Source: Craterostigma plantagineum (lineage: Eukaryota; Streptophyta; Magnoliopsida; Lamiales; Linderniaceae). From it: DNA of 64,000 nucleotides. The position numbers and the translations under genes were made by a program. This document shows, piece by piece, positions 34,081 through 44,885 of the stretch. The notes below the pieces were generated by a model. It had not been told where the DNA came from. It made no database searches and saw nothing but the letters and a program-made list of their open reading frames with translations. Each line of letters begins with the position of its first letter. Positions within the stretch are counted from its first letter, which is position 1. The DNA lies in assembly GCA_027422505.1 (NCBI GenBank), contig JAPQWV010000411.1, forward strand, positions 248,001 to 312,000, read 5' to 3'.

Positions 34081-34654
34081 TTAATCAATTCCCCTTGTAC
34101 GTACGTTTCTTTTGGTCACAAGAGAATAAAATAAGTTTTGAATCTTGGTGTTGACTACTCTGTTCCTGACGAGCATCGCCCTTAACTCGGCCGGGTCAAC
34201 CTCGTCAGCCTGGTTCTCGGGTCGGTAATAACCTGTCACCGGGTCGGGCACCCACGAAACCTTGGCAGGTTCTTCTCCAACAACGTTTTGGAACATTACT
34301 ACATTCGATGACGAAGCTCCACCACTCTTCACATCCTTCTATTCCACCTTGCGATGAGGCTGCATAATATCTCTTGTTATAGTAGGTATCATATATGTAC
34401 TAATTTTAATCCCATTATACTGAACTACACACACACACTGAGTTTCGTTATCATAAGAGCATGCATAAAAGACAAGCCCACTATTTCTGTTGAGATGCAC
34501 GATAACAAAACTGTAAGAAACGAGACATATAAGAAGTTTTATACACACACACACAAAGACAGATAGACACACCTTGCAATGCAACGATGGATGACATCTC
34601 GTTTGTGATGACAGTTGAGACGAACTTAATAGTCCTTGAGAAAGAGCCAGCCAT
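34081..34654 (-). CDS. LEA_3 / SAG21-like late embryogenesis abundant protein (two exons)
   Basis: Exon 1 is 34654-34571 and encodes MAGSFSRTIKFVSTVITNEM and eight more residues. Exon 2 is 34338-34081. The 232-bp intron starts GTGTCT after codon GGT and ends ATAG, phase 0; the intron contains two CA-repeat tracts. The 113-residue product has the LEA_3 signature KVSWVPDPVTGYYRPENQ followed by ADEVDPAELRAMLVRN. This is the family of Arabidopsis SAG21/LEA5 and cotton Lea5, which are stress-induced and reported as mitochondrial. The basic, hydroxylated N-terminus (SFSRTIKFVSTVIT) fits a mitochondrial presequence. The C-terminal extension after AELRAMLVRN is longer than in SAG21 (97 residues). The start was chosen from the conserved MAxSFSxxK N-terminus. 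Exon 2 alone has an in-frame stop just upstream, which supports the splice site chosen. Confidence 0.88.
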
Positions 34655-34741
34655 TTTATTTTTCTTCTAAGAGGTGCCGCAACAAAGAGGATCTTTGAGG
34701 GCTAACTTCGTGTGTGTGTTTGGGTTGTGAGGTGTGGTTGG

Positions 34742-34753
34742 TTATTTATATAG
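34742..34753 (-). promoter_or_regulatory. TATA box of the LEA_3 gene
   Basis: On the minus strand CTATATAAATAAC lies about 90 bp upstream of the ATG, a normal distance for a short plant 5' UTR. No clear ACGTG-type ABRE was seen close to it. Confidence 0.65.
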
Positions 34754-34759
34754 CAAAAG

Positions 34760-35175
34760 CGCATTGTACCGCGTTCAAGTATAAACAAAGAAAAGAGTAA
34801 TTACTGAGGAAGTTTGTTTGTCAGATTAATTGCAATTTTCCACATTTAAACAGGGAAAGGAAAAGGAATTAATGCCACGGTATATATGGTGAAAAGAATC
34901 TTCTTAAATAAATATAATTACGCGATTTCTATAAATTCAGTCAATGCAGACCTTTTTAAACCCTCATTCCATAACGTAACATTTTGAATTTCCTTGGAGT
35001 GAATATACATCAGTTAAATTCCAAAGGTGTGCTACTATTGGACACCCTTGGGTGAAAAAAACTTGCAATTGCACAAGCTATTTACTCATTTGTTACAACA
35101 GTGGAAACGAAAGTCAGTACTTAATTTGGTAGGAGAAGACAAGAATGTACTTGCTCTTTCAATGTATTATTATGA
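34760..35175. other. LEA_3 upstream region
   Basis: AT-rich, non-coding sequence between the LEA_3 TATA box and the next retroelement fragment. It presumably holds the LEA_3 upstream promoter. No convincing specific element was recognised. Confidence 0.4.
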
Positions 35176-35453
35176 TTTGTGATCACATCTATCAATCGGA
35201 CAAAGCTCTCTATGTGCTAAAACAAGACCCACGTGTTTGGCATGACGTCCTGAGCGAATTCCTCGTGAGGTCTGGATTTATCCGAGTAACAATCAATACG
35301 ACTCTCTTCATCAAATGACAAGACAAAGATTTGATGGTCGTTCGAGTATATGTCGATGACATCATTTTTGGATCAACTAATCCACGGCTTTGCAAGACAT
35401 TTGGAGATATATGAAGATCAAGTTCGAAATGAGCCATATGGGGGAGATACAAT
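35176..35453 (+). pseudogene. Copia family-B reverse transcriptase fragment
   Basis: This aligns by eye with bases 20-300 of the window. It starts DHIYQSDKALYVLKQDPRVW and includes [17 protein letters not shown] (about 35340-35395). Stops occur near 35318 and 35413. It ends at GGGGGAGATACAAT, exactly where the reverse-oriented B LTR begins (35454), so it is the target of that insertion. Its own LTRs are not visible. Confidence 0.85.
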
Positions 35454-35805
35454 TGTTAGGTCCTCGATTATCAACTCAATAATCCTAGACTTCAATCCTA
35501 AGGCAATCGATTAGAATTGTATGAATTTTGAGTTCGATCGAAAACCTTCTTTGGAGAGCTTAAGAGCTAATTCTTTTTGAGAGAGACAAATTTATGAGTT
35601 TCCATCTCTAGAAACGGATTTGCAAGCCTTTCGGATCAATTCAACTATTTTTTGTATTCAATTTGTATGTGTACATGAGTATTTATACCAAACAGACATA
35701 GTATAAATACAACTTAAGTCCTAATCTAAGGACAAATACAATAAAAGTCCCTAATTACAAGGACAACTAATAAAATCAAAGCACAACTCTAACATATATT
35801 CTACA
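35454..35805 (-). repeat. 3' LTR of Copia B1
   Basis: A 352-bp LTR, on the minus strand TGTAGAATATATG to GAGGACCTAACA, the most complete family-B LTR in the window. It has a TATA-like GGTATAAATACT on the minus strand near 35700. Confidence 0.9.
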
Positions 35806-35817
35806 ATCTCCCCCTTT

Positions 35818-38481
35818 GTGATTGATTGCTCTTCTGCACTATTCGTCCTCGTCGGGCGTAGAAGACTTGTGCAAGCCCAGCACATCATTGTACTTCCTTA
35901 TGGTGTCCTCAGCTCTAATCGCTCCTCGATGGCTCAAATAGCTCAAGTCGAAGCGGTTTCTTTCTCACGAACTGAAGTTGGAGAAGCATAGTGTCTTCGT
36001 TGATTTCTTCCAACCTTTTCTCGATATTCTTCCTAATAACCTTGAACATTCTATCACATAATTTGTGGACCTCAGTCTTCAGCATCAACCTATTCTTTTA
36101 GCGATTGGACTGTGGTAGGTGATTGCTAAGACTGAGCTCACGTGGATGTAATTGTTGGGAAGCCCTTCGACCTCAGGTCCATCATTGTGCAGAGATGTCA
36201 TGTTGACCTTCTTCATGTTGCTCACCAGAGCCATTTGAAGGTCGTGTGTGCCATGGTACTTGACCCGGCGCATCATGAATCTGTACACTCCCTTGAGCCC
36301 TTCCTTCTTGTTAAAGTCTTGAGAATCTATACAGTTGAAGGTCCTTGCATTTCTGCTAATGCTACGAGCACTTCGGCACTCGCTTCTTCTTCCGGAAGCA
36401 AGGGGCTTGTTTAAGTCATTGGTGTTGTGGACGGAGGCATCCGTAGGTTGAGTGTGGGTTGTTTGATTGATTCGAGAGTGTGGGTGTGGTGCGGGTGCCT
36501 GCTATTTTTATGGGTAGTTTGGGTTTGTGTAGTTGTAATTGGTTGTGAGGTTTTAGCTGCTCCAGTGCTTGTCTGTGCCGCGCCCGAGCCTCGTCCTTGA
36601 CCTCTTGAAAATACTCGCAACCTCTTCTCCCTCTCATGACGATCATGGTCGTCAGGTTATCATGTCGGCGTTTGGAGTGGGAGCTTTGGTTGCGGCACTA
36701 CTGCATAGGCGGGTCCGGACGATCCACCAGACGGTTGTAAAGAGCTTCCTCTTGAGTCGTCTGATTGGTAAGGCCGATTGGTCGGGCTAGCCTAATGTCG
36801 TGGAGCTCGCTGAGGGGTACGGTGTATGGGTTTATGAGGATAGGTGATTGGATGGTTGGGGCGGTGAGTATGGGTTATGAGGGTGTGATGTTCGGTCGTG
36901 AGGTTTGTTCGAACGATGGTGCCTCAGAGATTGGTCCCTTCCCGGTATGTCGTCGGGAAATCTCTATGGCAGCGTGAACTCTCTCCAAAAAATGTTCCTC
37001 GAATTGTGATAGCGCAGAGGAGAGAGCAACCTGTAAGCGAGTTTCATCGCGAACGGGGTAGGAGCCTCCGATGGTGAACCAGGAGGACTGATGTCGCCAG
37101 TTAACAACCTTCAGTTAACAACCTCCAGTCAACGGTAGTGGTTGGAACTTGAATCTCGCCCTCGATGGACGCTTCTAAGTTGTGCTGCGGCTCAAGATTG
37201 AGCGAAGATGAGTTCTCAACACTTGGAGTTATAAGCGGCATCGTGTCTGACGTAGTGGTGTAGACAGCTGTATCGAGGGGTTGACTGGATTGGAGTTGAA
37301 GTCATGGAACCCATCTGATCAATTGAACCTCCTCGTCTGAATTCGTGGCTTCGGTCGAGGTAGTCGTGTGAGGCGTAAGTCCATGTTCAACGTCCTCCTG
37401 GGTAGGTGCTGTTTTCTGAGACTCTAGAAGTGGGTTTTGCCCCGTGTCCGCTCCGAGCGGCGCTTCGTGGGTAGGAACTTCCTCAATAAGTTCCTGAAGT
37501 ACTTCGTCAATGACTGGGGCCTCTTTTTCGAGTTCTTGTACTTGAGCTTCAACTTCCAACTAATGTGCCACTTCATCTATCAGTGTGACGTCTTGGTCAG
37601 GCATTGGAGCTTCTTGAATTGGAGGCTCTTGTTCAAGCTCCTGGGCTACTTCATCAATCAGCGCACCCTCAGGGCTTGGTTGTTGTTGAGGGCTCACATT
37701 AAAATATATCGGGGACCCTCATATTATTGCTTTGATGGCTGGTCCAGATCTGTGAGCTTGGGGTTGTGGAAGAACTTGAGCCATGATGGTTGATAGTTTC
37801 CTCCTGGAGGCAGGCGAGGAATATTCTCGTGAAGCTCCATGAGGTGGGCAATTATCGCATTAAACCACCTTGCATACGGTACATTCTCCTATCACTTGTT
37901 CTCTTTTGTCTGATCTTTTCTGCAAGGTCATTCCAGATCAACTGTGCCAAATCGTAATTTTGGGAGAATGCGATGCCGTGGAAGATGCGAAAATGTTGTC
38001 GTTGCCTTTGTCAAAACCGGCATGCTTTGGCAAGAGGCATTTATTGACGGTACCAAATAGGGTCTTCCATGGGTGAGGGATGCAATTATGCGAGTTTAGT
38101 GCGGCGGACGGTATCCCACTTGGAGGAAGTCTTGTACCATCTCAGCATCTGTTGGTAGAGGGTCATTATGGTTGCTGAACGGGAGGTCTAAGACGAGGCC
38201 AAAATCGTTCTTGTCGAAGTTGACATGTCATGTCCTAAGTACCGTTGTGAATTGGTAAGCACCCTCAATTATGTGGCCCTTATCCGTCCCCAGAACTGTT
38301 GGACGTAGACCATTGGCAAGGCCGTCACTGTACGTGCGTGGAGGGGATGGCCTTATGGAATGGACACCGTGATCTCGTCTGGGCACTGGAAGGTAGTCAG
38401 AGCGAGCTGAAAATTCATGTCCTATACTTTGAGGTACAAATTGTGATCATATATATGGTCGTATGCTAGATAGTTAGCCAT
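35818..38481 (-). pseudogene. Env-position ORF of Copia B1, broken
   Basis: On the minus strand the predicted ATG is at 38481, directly after TTTTATTTTCTTTTCCAG, a strong 3' splice-site match. Recognisable pieces include a Glu/Gln-rich EVEAQVQELEKEAPVIDEVL block with the EDVEHGLTPH segment (37559-37302), and the C-terminal YRFMMRRVKYHGTHDLQMAL with VEGLPNNYIHVSSVLAITYH (36288-36090). It is heavily frameshifted and partly deleted. It is homologous to 20750-25465 and 41097-44885. Confidence 0.75.
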
Positions 38482-38513
38482 CTGGAAAAGAAAATAAAAA
38501 AACTTATTAGTTC

Positions 38514-40180
38514 TGTAGACCTTTTTGGTCCAATGCTTATGAGAGTTTTGATTATTCCAAGTAATAATGTAAATTGGGGGTACAACTAAGAAAACTCGAT
38601 ATGTATGATCTATGATGTTTAAGTATGCAAAATTGTTCGATTAAGTGCTTAAATGTGATTTAATTGTTAAGATAATCGAATTTTGTGTGATATTGTGCTT
38701 AACTGGGATATTGTGATCGCCTAGTTATTAAATTTTTCGTATGAATGGAATCTCACTGTGTGCTATATATGCAAAATATATTATGTTGAGTGATATGTGA
38801 ACTCTCTGCGAGAATGAGTTATTTTAGGAAATGATATTACTGTGATCACCTGAATATGAATGATTGTATGTTATATATGGAAAATACATTCTGATTGAAC
38901 TGAAAACGTGAATGAGTTATTTTAGGAAAGAATATCACTGTGATCACCCGAATATGAATGACTGTATGTTATATATGGAAAAGATATTCTGACTGAGCTG
39001 AAAATGTGATTGAGTTATTTTAGGAAAGAATATTATGATATATCCTTTTGAAACATGCTAAGTTGACTCTTAAATAAGTGAATCAATGATCATGCTTTCC
39101 TTGTGTGTCTTAGGAATAATATTTTGGAAAGTGATTAATTGATTGGGCTTCTATGTGGTAATATGCCGATTGAGTCTATATATGGAACGTGCTGACAACG
39201 GATGAGTTACCTCAGAGGGAAAGTATGTCTGTGGAATATATGGTAAGTGATCATGCATGACTATTGTGTTGATATGGCTTATTCTTGGAATGATTATATG
39301 AAGTTAATGCACGTGATTCAAAATCTCTTGCATATTTGGTGCTTAACTTTCCTTGTGAAGTGTAGATGCGATTCTTGGATCTATATAGATGATACACACT
39401 TTACGATTGAAGGGTACGAAAGGAACACACAAGCAAACGAATTCCTTAAAGTGATTGAGCGTTAATTTGCAATTTATTCGTAGTTTTGTTGAGCTTACAT
39501 TTGCAAAAGCTGTACACAAGAGCGATCGTTAGTATCACCCTACCCTAAAACCCGTGTCTTCGAACGTGTTGTGTCTTCGGACGTGTTGAGCGCACAAAGG
39601 AGCACGAGTAGAGTCTCCTGCACGTGGTGGGATGAATTTGGTGGATTCGGTGGCCCTTCGATAGTGAGCTATGTCCAGTCGAGGAATTAGTTTCCTGGGT
39701 AAACGACATGGAACGAAACTTGGCATGCGGCAACCTAGATGAAGGTCTAGTATCCATAGTGCTTCAGTTGTCTAAGGGTCAATCATTTTGTAACCATAAC
39801 GGGTTATACTTAGTGATTGAGTGGAACTCTTGGGGGGAACGAACCCCATGGACAGGAATAAACCCCATTTGGGGATATAACCTGTATAAAAATTCCGTCT
39901 CACTATACTTTCTACTATTTACTTTTCTGGGAGACAAACTCGGAACGCTATCAAATAACTAGGTAATATTTTTGAAACGTTTTCAGAAAACCACGCAATA
40001 GCTTTGTAACAGTTTTTGAAAAACGGTTAGGGATATAATATTGATACCCGTACTGCTTTCTAGGGAATAATGTACTCTGCAATATCTTCTTAAAGAAAAA
40101 TATTTTTCAAAGGACAACAAGCCAATCTTTATAAGCCTAATTCAACCCCCCCCCCCCTCATAGGCATATTTTACACTTCA
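38514..40180 (+). repeat. 5' LTR of a family-C Copia element
   Basis: This starts TGTAGACCTTTTTGGTCC and ends near 40180, three bases before the primer site. It matches the minus-strand LTR at 17590-19229. Toward its end are the family landmark GGGGATATAACCTGTATAAA, then a C homopolymer of about 13 bases near 40146-40158 and CCTCATAGGC. At 38820-39010 it contains related repeats with GAGTTATTTTAGGAAA and ATGTTATATATGGAAAA. It is inserted in B1 just upstream of the env-ORF splice acceptor. Confidence 0.83.
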
Positions 40181-40182
40181 TT

Positions 40183-40194
40183 TGGTATCAGAGC
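40183..40194 (+). promoter_or_regulatory. Primer-binding site (initiator tRNA-Met), family-C element
   Basis: TGGTATCAGAGC is a perfect 12-base complement to the 3' end of initiator tRNA-Met, placed directly after the LTR. Confidence 0.92.
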
Positions 40195-40236
40195 GGGTCA
40201 CTGAACGGAAGGCCTAATACGCCTGAGTTAAGATCA

Positions 40237-40736
40237 ATGACTTTTTCAAGTGTTGATGTATTTGCAAAGGGCCAATCCCACTCTAGACCGCCTCTCTTCG
40301 ATGGAACGAACTATGCAGTTTGGAAGAATCGTATGATTGAATTTCTCGTCCCTGTCGACTATGATCTTTGGGAGAGAATCACCAATGGACCATATACGGC
40401 TATAAAAAACGATGGAACCCCAAAGGCTACTAAAGAATGCACTGCTGATGACAAAAAGGGAATCACGCGAAACGCAAAGGCAAAAAAATATGCTCGCATG
40501 TACACTTACACGGGAAGACTATCCGGGTTAGTTCGTGCTCATCGGCAAAGGCTATATGGGATATGCTCCAAGTTACTCATGAAGGAATCCAACAAGTTGT
40601 GCAAGAAATGCTCAATCATCAGGACGAAGTGTTCTTAATGGAATTTGACGAGAATATAAGCCAGATGTGGCCAGAGTCAAGGGAATCATCAACCAAATGT
40701 TCTCTCTCAGAAAGAATGTTCCCGACAATGAACAAG
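40237..40736 (+). pseudogene. Family-C Copia gag N-terminal fragment
   Basis: The start MTFSSVDVFAKGQSHSRPPL leads to the Copia gag signature LFDGTNYAVWKNRMIEFL (about 40297-40350). The next block aligns with family sequence only after frame changes near 40490-40520 and 40640. The last readable piece, VKGIINQMFSLRKNVPDNEQ, runs directly into the reverse B LTR at 40737. The rest of gag and pol would resume after the nested elements, outside this window. Confidence 0.83.
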
Positions 40737-41084
40737 TGTTAGGTCCTGATTTATCAACTCTATGATCCTAGACTCGAATTCTTAAGTTTACGATTAGAGT
40801 TGTTCAACCTTACCTCACGATCGAAAACTTACTATTGAGAGCTCGAGAGAAAACTTCATTAGTGAGAAGATTTCTTGTGTTTCTCTCTCTAAAAATCGAA
40901 TTGCAAGCCTTTCGGATCAATTTCTCTAATCTTCTCATTAAGCACAATGTTTGTACATCCATTTATACCAACCATATTGATATAAATAACAAACTAAGTC
41001 CTAAACTAAGGACAAAAACAATAAAAGCCCCTAAGCACAAGGACAACTAATTAAATCAAAGCACAACTAAAATGGTATTCTATA
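40737..41084 (-). repeat. 3' LTR of Copia B2
   Basis: A 348-bp LTR, on the minus strand ending AGGACCTAACA. The first bases are mutated (TATAGAATACC instead of TGTAGAATA). It is followed on the high-coordinate side by the purine tract. Confidence 0.88.
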
Positions 41085-41096
41085 TTCTCCCCCTTT

Positions 41097-44000
41097 GTGC
41101 TTGATTTCTCTTTCGCGCTGTCTGTCCTCGTCGGGCATAATACGACATGCACAAGCCCACTGCATGCTCGACGTTCCTGAGCGTATTCCTCAGCTCCAGT
41201 CGCTCCTCGATATCATCAAGCAATTTCATCAGGAGCGGCTGTTCTCTCACGAACCTGTGAATCCTCAGCATAGTCTCTTTGTTGATCTCTTCAACCTTTG
41301 CTCTATGTTCTTGCTGATGACCTTGAGCGTCCCATCACAAAACTTGTGAATCTCATTCTTCAGCATCAACCTAGCCTTCTTTGCAATCGGATTGTGCTAA
41401 GACTGAGCTGACGTGAACGTGATTGTTGGGAAGCCCTTCCTTTGTTGAGCGGAGCGGTCATGTTGACCTTCTTCATGTTGCTCTCCAAAGCCATCTGAAG
41501 GTCGTGTGCGGCAAAGTACTTGACTTGGCACATCATGAACCGGTAGAGTCCTTCGAGTCCTTCTTTCTTGACGAAGCCTTGAGGACCCTTGTACTTCTCC
41601 ACATACAGCTGGTAGAGATTGTACACCTCCTCTGCAGAAAGGTACAGTAGGTCACTCTCGCTTAATTCTTCTCGAGTTCTGTCTACTCGTTCGATGGCAT
41701 AGTACGGTGTTGGATGACCTCCTTTAGCACAGCAGACGCTGAGTAGCTAACATATAGGAGATAGACTCTTATAATGACTCTTTGTTTGTACTTTAGTCAT
41801 CCTCAATCTCACATCCAGTCCAAGGCGGGTTAGCATCCAGAGATACGTCATTTGCTGATCCCAGTGACAGATCCCTCTGAGCTTGAACTCATTCGGCTAC
41901 TTTGTCCGGTGACCTCAAAACATGTTGTCAAACTTCTTAAGGAAAGGAATTTCGATTCTGATGTTATCCCATGGCGTGTCGATCCGCGGTCCCTGGCATT
42001 TGTCTGTGGGGGAAACCACTCGTTGCGCAATCAACTCTGGAAGCCTTGGGAGCTCTTGTTCGTGATCTTCACCTTTTTGAAGTTCTTCGTCTTCTATCAG
42101 CACAAGGTCCACTGAAGCTTGCTGTAAGCACTGTCGAACGTCCTTAAGCCGTTGTCACTGATGCTCGTCGGGCATGGAACGGGTCATCCACTGTCCTTCG
42201 AAGATGTACTTGTCGAGGAACTCATGAGGGTTGACACCATGTCCTGATGGTCCCGATTGGTATGGAGCGGCTGAAGGAGTAGCTTGAGTCTGTGCCAGAG
42301 CCACGAGCATGGCGGCACTTGCTTCTTCTTCCGGAAGCAAGGGGCTTGTAAGGGTCGTCGGTGTGGGCGGAGGCATCCTTAGGGTAAAGGATGGTGGGTC
42401 GATTCGGGTCAGCGTGGTGGTGCAGTGCGTGGTGTGGGTTGTTTGGGTAGTGGTTTCGGTTTTGCCTGCTCCAGCGCCTGTCTGCGTTGTGCCTGCACCT
42501 TGACTTTGACCTTTGCCTTGGCCACTTGATGAAGTCCTAGGCCTTTTCTCACCCTCATGACAGTCCTGATCGTCTGGATAGTCATGTTGACGTCGTGTAC
42601 GGGAGCCTTAGCCTCGGCAGGATTTAGTAGGTGGCTCAGGGTGATCCACGAGATGCCTGTAGAGAGACTCTTCCTGAGGCGTTCTGGTAGGAAGGCCTAT
42701 AAGGCGGACTAGAAGGATGTCGTGGAACTGGGTAATGGGTATGTTGTACGGGTTGATGAGGATGGAGGAGCCTGCAAGTGGGCGGTGGGAGAGGGTTGTG
42801 GGGTTGGGTTTGCTTGTGCTGAATGGCCCTCGAACACGGGTGCTTCCCAGTGTCGCGTTGGGACGTCTCGATGGCTGCCAGCACTCTCTCCATCATTTTG
42901 TCTTCTAAGGATTTGATGGCCGCTGTGAGAGCTGTCTAGAACTGTGCTTCAGTCACAAACTGGACTGACGCATCCGTCGATGAGGGACCAGGTCGACAGA
43001 TGTCGCTTGTTTGCAACCTTGAGCAGACACCGGCTCCTCAGGTTGGCACGTAGTCACTTGAGGTTGTGACTATCCGTGGCTTCCATCCAATGCTCGATTC
43101 GAATCTTAAAGATTCCCATCTTTTGATGTTACGGCAGAGTCTGTTTGAACCTGCGAACCAGACAGGAATGTTGTGCTGCTGCTCAAGATTGAGCGATGAA
43201 TGGTCCTCAGCACTAGGAGGGTTGAGCGACACAGTGTCTTATGTGGTGGTGACGGAGGTGAAGGACTCAAGTTGGATACTCAACCGCCTTGGAGTCCGTC
43301 TTATGAGTCGGATCTCCTCATCGGACTCGGTGTCCGATGGGGTAACCGTGTGAGGGGAAGGTTCACGTGCGTCATCCTCCCTGGCTTGTTCTGTGACCTG
43401 ATGCTCGTTGGGCTGAATCGTGGATATTAGAGCCTCGATTTCTGGTGTTGTAGCCAGTGGAGGTGAGCTGTGCCGCGTTTCTGCTTCGTGTTGTGCTTCC
43501 TGTAGTAGGATCTTCTCAATGGATCCTTGAACATGCCGACAGTACTAGGCACTTCAGCTGGTAGAGGTTGTTGAGGAGTCTCTAGTTCCAACTCTTCTAC
43601 CACAGCGTCAATCAATGTGGCATCTTCATCAGGCATTTGCATTTCTTGAGTTGGAGGCTCCTGTTCTAGCTCCTGGGCCACCTGATCTATCAGCTCGGCC
43701 TCAGGGCGGTGGTTGCTGCTGTTGGGGAGGGCTCACCTGGAAGACTGTCGGGGGCCTTCTAATCATTTGTTCGGTAAGATGATTGTCCCGGCAGAATCAT
43801 TAGTATTCGGCCCCGAGGGGTCGGCGAGCCGCAGCAACTCGAACCGAATGGCCATGGACGGCTGGTCCAAATCTGTTAGCTTCGGTTGTGGAAGAACTTG
43901 AGCCGATGTGGTTGGTAATTCCCTCCAGGAGGTAGACGAGGGATGTTCTGCTCGCACATCTCCATGAATTGACTGATAATGACGGAGAACCACCGAGCAT

Positions 44001-44885
44001 ATGACATAGCATTTCTGTATGATCTGCTCTGCTAGATCGTTACAGATCAATTGAGCGAAATCGTAATTCTGCGAGAAGGCGATACCGTGGAAGATACGGA
44101 TAATGTTTGCGTTGCCTTTATCGAAGCTGGCGTGCTTTGTCGATAGACACTTGTTGATGATGCCAAAAGTGTCTTCCAATGGTGTGGGATGCCGTTGCTC
44201 TGAACTTGAGCAAGCTTGGTGAGCAGCGGACGGTATCACATGTGAAGAAAGTCATGCACTAGCTCCGCATCAGTTGGAAGGGGGTCGTAATTTTGACTGA
44301 AGGGGAGGTCGAGGACAAGCCCGAAGTCATTCTTGTTCATGCTTATGTGTCCCTACCACCGTCGTGAAACTGTACGCCCCTTCAATGATGTGGCTCTTGA
44401 TCATCGCCCAAAACTGTTGAAGATAGACCATCGGCACCGAGGCCGTCACCGTAAGAGCGTACTAGAGGGGATGGCCTTGTAGAATGGACACAATAATGTC
44501 GTTCGGACACCGGAAGGTAGTCGGCGAGTTGAAAATTTGTGTCATCAACTGAAGGTAGAGGGTCATAGTTGTGGCTGAAGGGTAGGTCTAGGACGAGCCC
44601 GAAATCATCCTTGCTGAAGCTTGTATGTCTCGTCCCGAGGACCGTGGTGAATTGATAGGAGCCGTCAACTACTAGACTATTTATTCTTCCCCAGAATTGT
44701 TGTAAGTAGACCATTGGCACGGATGCCGTCACCGTGAGCGCGTGCCAGAGGGGATGGTCTTGCAATATGGACACAATGATCTCGTCCGGACACCAGGTAG
44801 TCAGGTCGAGTTGGAAGTTGGTGTCTTGAACCTTGAGGTATAGGTTCTTCTCGTAAATGTGGTTGTAGGTTGGATAATGATCCAT
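41097..44885 (-). pseudogene. Env-position ORF of Copia B2, broken
   Basis: The predicted ATG at 44885 gives MDHYPTYNHIYEKNLYLKVQ and follows GATTTTCAG directly. Conserved blocks in order: NFQLDLTTWCPDEIIVSILQ, HPLWHALTVTASVPMVYLQQ, DDFGLVLDLPFSHNYDPLPS, then a duplicated stretch of the same region (44240-44570) containing a second DLPFSQNYD-type block. Next come FGIINKCLSTKHASFDKGN (44185-44130), the ATLIDAVVEELELE unit (43640-43600), a Pro-rich low-complexity middle and NPHEFLDKYIFEGQWMTRSM (42225-42165). Last are LYQLYVEKYKGPQGFVKKEG (41620-41560) and a basic C-terminus near 41080-41270. It has many frameshifts. It is homologous to A1 1211-4908. Function is unknown. Confidence 0.78.

Larger units (their letters stand above)
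35454..38513 (-). mobile_element. Copia family-B element, 3' part (copy B1)
   Basis: This has the 3' LTR (35454-35805), polypurine tract (35806-35817) and a broken env-position ORF read on the minus strand up to 38481. The element is interrupted at 38513/38514 by a family-C LTR, so its spacer, pol, gag and 5' LTR are not seen here. If they survive, they should lie beyond the 3' end of the C element, outside this window. Confidence 0.85.
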
